Positions 62,482-64,000 of a stretch of 64,000 bases of DNA are shown here, piece after piece. The position numbers and the translations under genes were made by a program. The notes beneath the pieces are model-generated. The model saw only the letters and a program-made list of their open reading frames with translations, ran no database searches and was not told the origin of the DNA. The stretch is from Ehrlichia muris AS145 (GTDB lineage: Bacteria > Pseudomonadota > Alphaproteobacteria > Rickettsiales > Anaplasmataceae), in contig NC_023063.1 of assembly GCF_000508225.1 (NCBI RefSeq), positions 248,001 through 312,000 of the forward strand, in the 5' to 3' direction. How positions within the stretch are numbered: position 1 is the first letter of the stretch; every line of letters starts with the position of its first letter.

Positions 62482-62895
62482 CCGCTTCTGTGATAAGAAA
62501 GTTGCTTTGTATCGTTAATTATGTTCTTAAGATTCTAGGTTTTTTATATTCACAATGATGGAACTTGGTTATTGCTATCATTGATTAGTGTGATTTATAA
62601 AGGGTTATTTTGTTTTGCATAGTTATAGATTTTTAAAAGTAGAATTTATTGATGAATTATATACATAAGGGTAATCATTATTAAATTTATTAACATATTG
62701 ACAGATTTTAGAAGTTCGTAAAAACCCTGAATCCTGATTTAGTACTTTATAACTTCACTTAGTTTTTTTACTTATAACCAATACCTTTTTATTGTATTGA
62801 TAGAAAAAATCTGGAAAATTTGTATGAGGAGTCTAAATTGTTAGCTTAGTTTCCTGCTACATTTTACTCAGGGTTTCTACATTAAACCACCTTTT
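62482..62895. other. Spacer right of tRNA-Gly
   Basis: No gene. AAAAACCCTGA near 62741 and TCAGGGTTTCT near 62870 are inverted copies about 120 bases apart, possibly chance. Confidence 0.4.
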
Positions 62896-63993
62896 TTATT
62901 GTCTTGACATAGAAGAACTTGAACGACTCACTGAAGAGACATTAAGCGTTGAACTTGGTAGCAAGCTATTATTTATATCATCTTCTTCATCGTCAATTTC
63001 TATAATGCTGCACTCAGTAGTATTCCTTCTATAAGACGTTAATTGTGCTGCTGTGGTATCATCAGTATATACTTCTGCCATTATAATATGTTGTTGTTCT
63101 CTAAAAGGAAGTGGCAATGCCATATCTTCAATACATCCTGTATCTACTGCTATTGCTCTTTCTTGGTTTGCACCATCCTGACCTTGCTCTTCATCTCTTT
63201 CTAGGATTTCACTGATAGTTATGTTGTTTCTTAATTGTTGGAATCTACTTTCAATTGTTGGGGAAAGTAATGCTAAACTTGTTATATTATGTTCCATAGC
63301 ATTTCTTACTATATCTTCAATTATAACTAATTGCTGTTCTATGGCACCGGCTTCAGATAAAATACGAGATGATACTGCATCAGCATTTACAGTTAACATT
63401 ACATCAACTGCAGTTAATAAACTCACATAACGTAGTCTATCACCCAACTGATCAAAGCATGGTAGTATGACAGGTGAACTTGCTGTTCTTAGCATGTTTA
63501 CGAGTATAAACTTTTTGAACCTATGATTGTAACATATAGTATGTCTGTTTGCTAATACTGGTATAAATACTGACGCAAGTCTTGTTCCTTTTAAAGCTGC
63601 TGAAAGGGGTAGGTATGGAAATCCGAAAGCTGCATCTAAGTATTCAAGTGCTGTTGCTAGCATAGCACTAGAGTACATAAATGTGTTACTTAGTTGAATA
63701 CTGTAGCCTTGATTGCGGTAGCAATTCCTATTAAGACAGTTATAAATATTTTGTATTTTTAATGGTTCTTCAAGTGGTGCAGATGGTGTAAATAGTCTAA
63801 AAACGGTCCATTTAAAAAATGCATCTTTATATGCAGAATCTATGCAGTCAACAGGTTGTACAATAACATTAGCAAACCAACGGAACATTAATACACTTGT
63901 CAAAGCTGCATTATTTCTTTGTTCTTCTGGTGTAGGTGAATATTTGTTCAATGCCTTGAGAATGAACTTTCTCTTACGTTGACTCAGAATCAT
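62896..63993 (-). CDS. Hypothetical protein, unknown function, start near the window edge
   Basis: 365 residues from ATG 63993; the frame is still open to the window end, so a longer N-terminus is possible. The first half is rich in hydrophobic and aromatic residues with amphipathic stretches (MYSSAMLATALEYLDAAFGF, LSAALKGTRLASVFIPVLA), but no clean membrane helix. The second half is acidic and polar with a Ser-rich end (SSVSRSSSSMSRQ). GC is slightly higher than in the neighbours. No family recognised; it looks Ehrlichia-specific. Confidence 0.65.
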   Translation of the reverse strand: MILSQRKRKFILKALNKYSPTPEEQRNNAALTSVLMFRWFANVIVQPVDCIDSAYKDAFFKWTVFRLFTPSAPLEEPLKIQNIYNCLNRNCYRNQGYSIQLSNTFMYSSAMLATALEYLDAAFGFPYLPLSAALKGTRLASVFIPVLANRHTICYNHRFKKFILVNMLRTASSPVILPCFDQLGDRLRYVSLLTAVDVMLTVNADAVSSRILSEAGAIEQQLVIIEDIVRNAMEHNITSLALLSPTIESRFQQLRNNITISEILERDEEQGQDGANQERAIAVDTGCIEDMALPLPFREQQHIIMAEVYTDDTTAAQLTSYRRNTTECSIIEIDDEEDDINNSLLPSSTLNVSSVSRSSSSMSRQ

Positions 63994-64000
63994 ATTTGGT

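Noticed and set aside
62741-62880. Inverted CCCTGA/TCAGGG pair as a hairpin
   Set aside because: The arms are short and about 120 bases apart in AT-rich DNA, so chance is likely.
1-64000. CRISPR array, insertion sequence, prophage or toxin-antitoxin system
   Set aside because: Repeats here are direct tandem units without regular spacers, and no transposase, integrase, phage structural or toxin motifs were recognised.

Overview
The window is very AT-rich, has long spacers and lacks operon crowding. Its housekeeping genes are typical of a small obligate intracellular alphaproteobacterium of the Anaplasmataceae. Three things point to Ehrlichia, with E. ruminantium as the best fit: an Ala at the GyrA Ser83 position, a large ankyrin-repeat protein, and abundant tandem duplications that catch gene ends. 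The genus and species call is inference from content and style; no database was searched.

Layout. 1-12.9 kb holds a 5'-truncated lon, a CAT-anticodon tRNA, fmt, trhO, the PPDK regulatory protein gene, an extended thiE, a CBS/DUF21 membrane protein, yggT and ftsK. 13-24 kb holds a polytopic membrane protein, argD, a PleC-like histidine kinase, mutL, dprA, and fabF with acpP. 24-30 kb is accessory: a repeat-tailed protein of unknown function, two decayed gene remnants, and an ankyrin membrane protein whose 3' end overlaps rpmG. 30-36 kb holds a PgpA-like gene, dsbB and coq7 in tight series, then mnmA and a PilT-like ATPase relative that has lost its P-loop. 36-51 kb is a minus-strand array of lineage-specific paralogues: one with a 23-residue repeat array, a three-unit fusion, a single-unit copy, a decayed copy and a distant relative. 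It is followed by two divergent paralogues of another unknown family that sit on a tandem duplication including a uvrD 3' fragment. 51.5-64 kb returns to housekeeping genes: uvrD, gyrA (split by a one-base frameshift), nth, a small anchored protein, htpG, purB, tRNA-Gly and a hypothetical gene at the right edge.

The strongest theme is duplication debris of graded age. Perfect tandem duplications catch the 3' ends of ppsR (98 bp) and coq7 (278 bp). A perfect 233-bp duplication downstream of mnmA is built from an older, diverged copy of the mnmA 3' end. Decayed copies lie next to dprA and on the far side of the corC-like gene (a yggT-ftsK junction copy). The 2.5-kb duplication at 47.3-52.3 kb is nearly identical over the non-functional uvrD fragment but strongly diverged over the paralogous coding genes. 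That pattern suggests gene conversion, allele replacement or diversifying selection. No CRISPR array, insertion sequence, prophage or classical defence system was seen.
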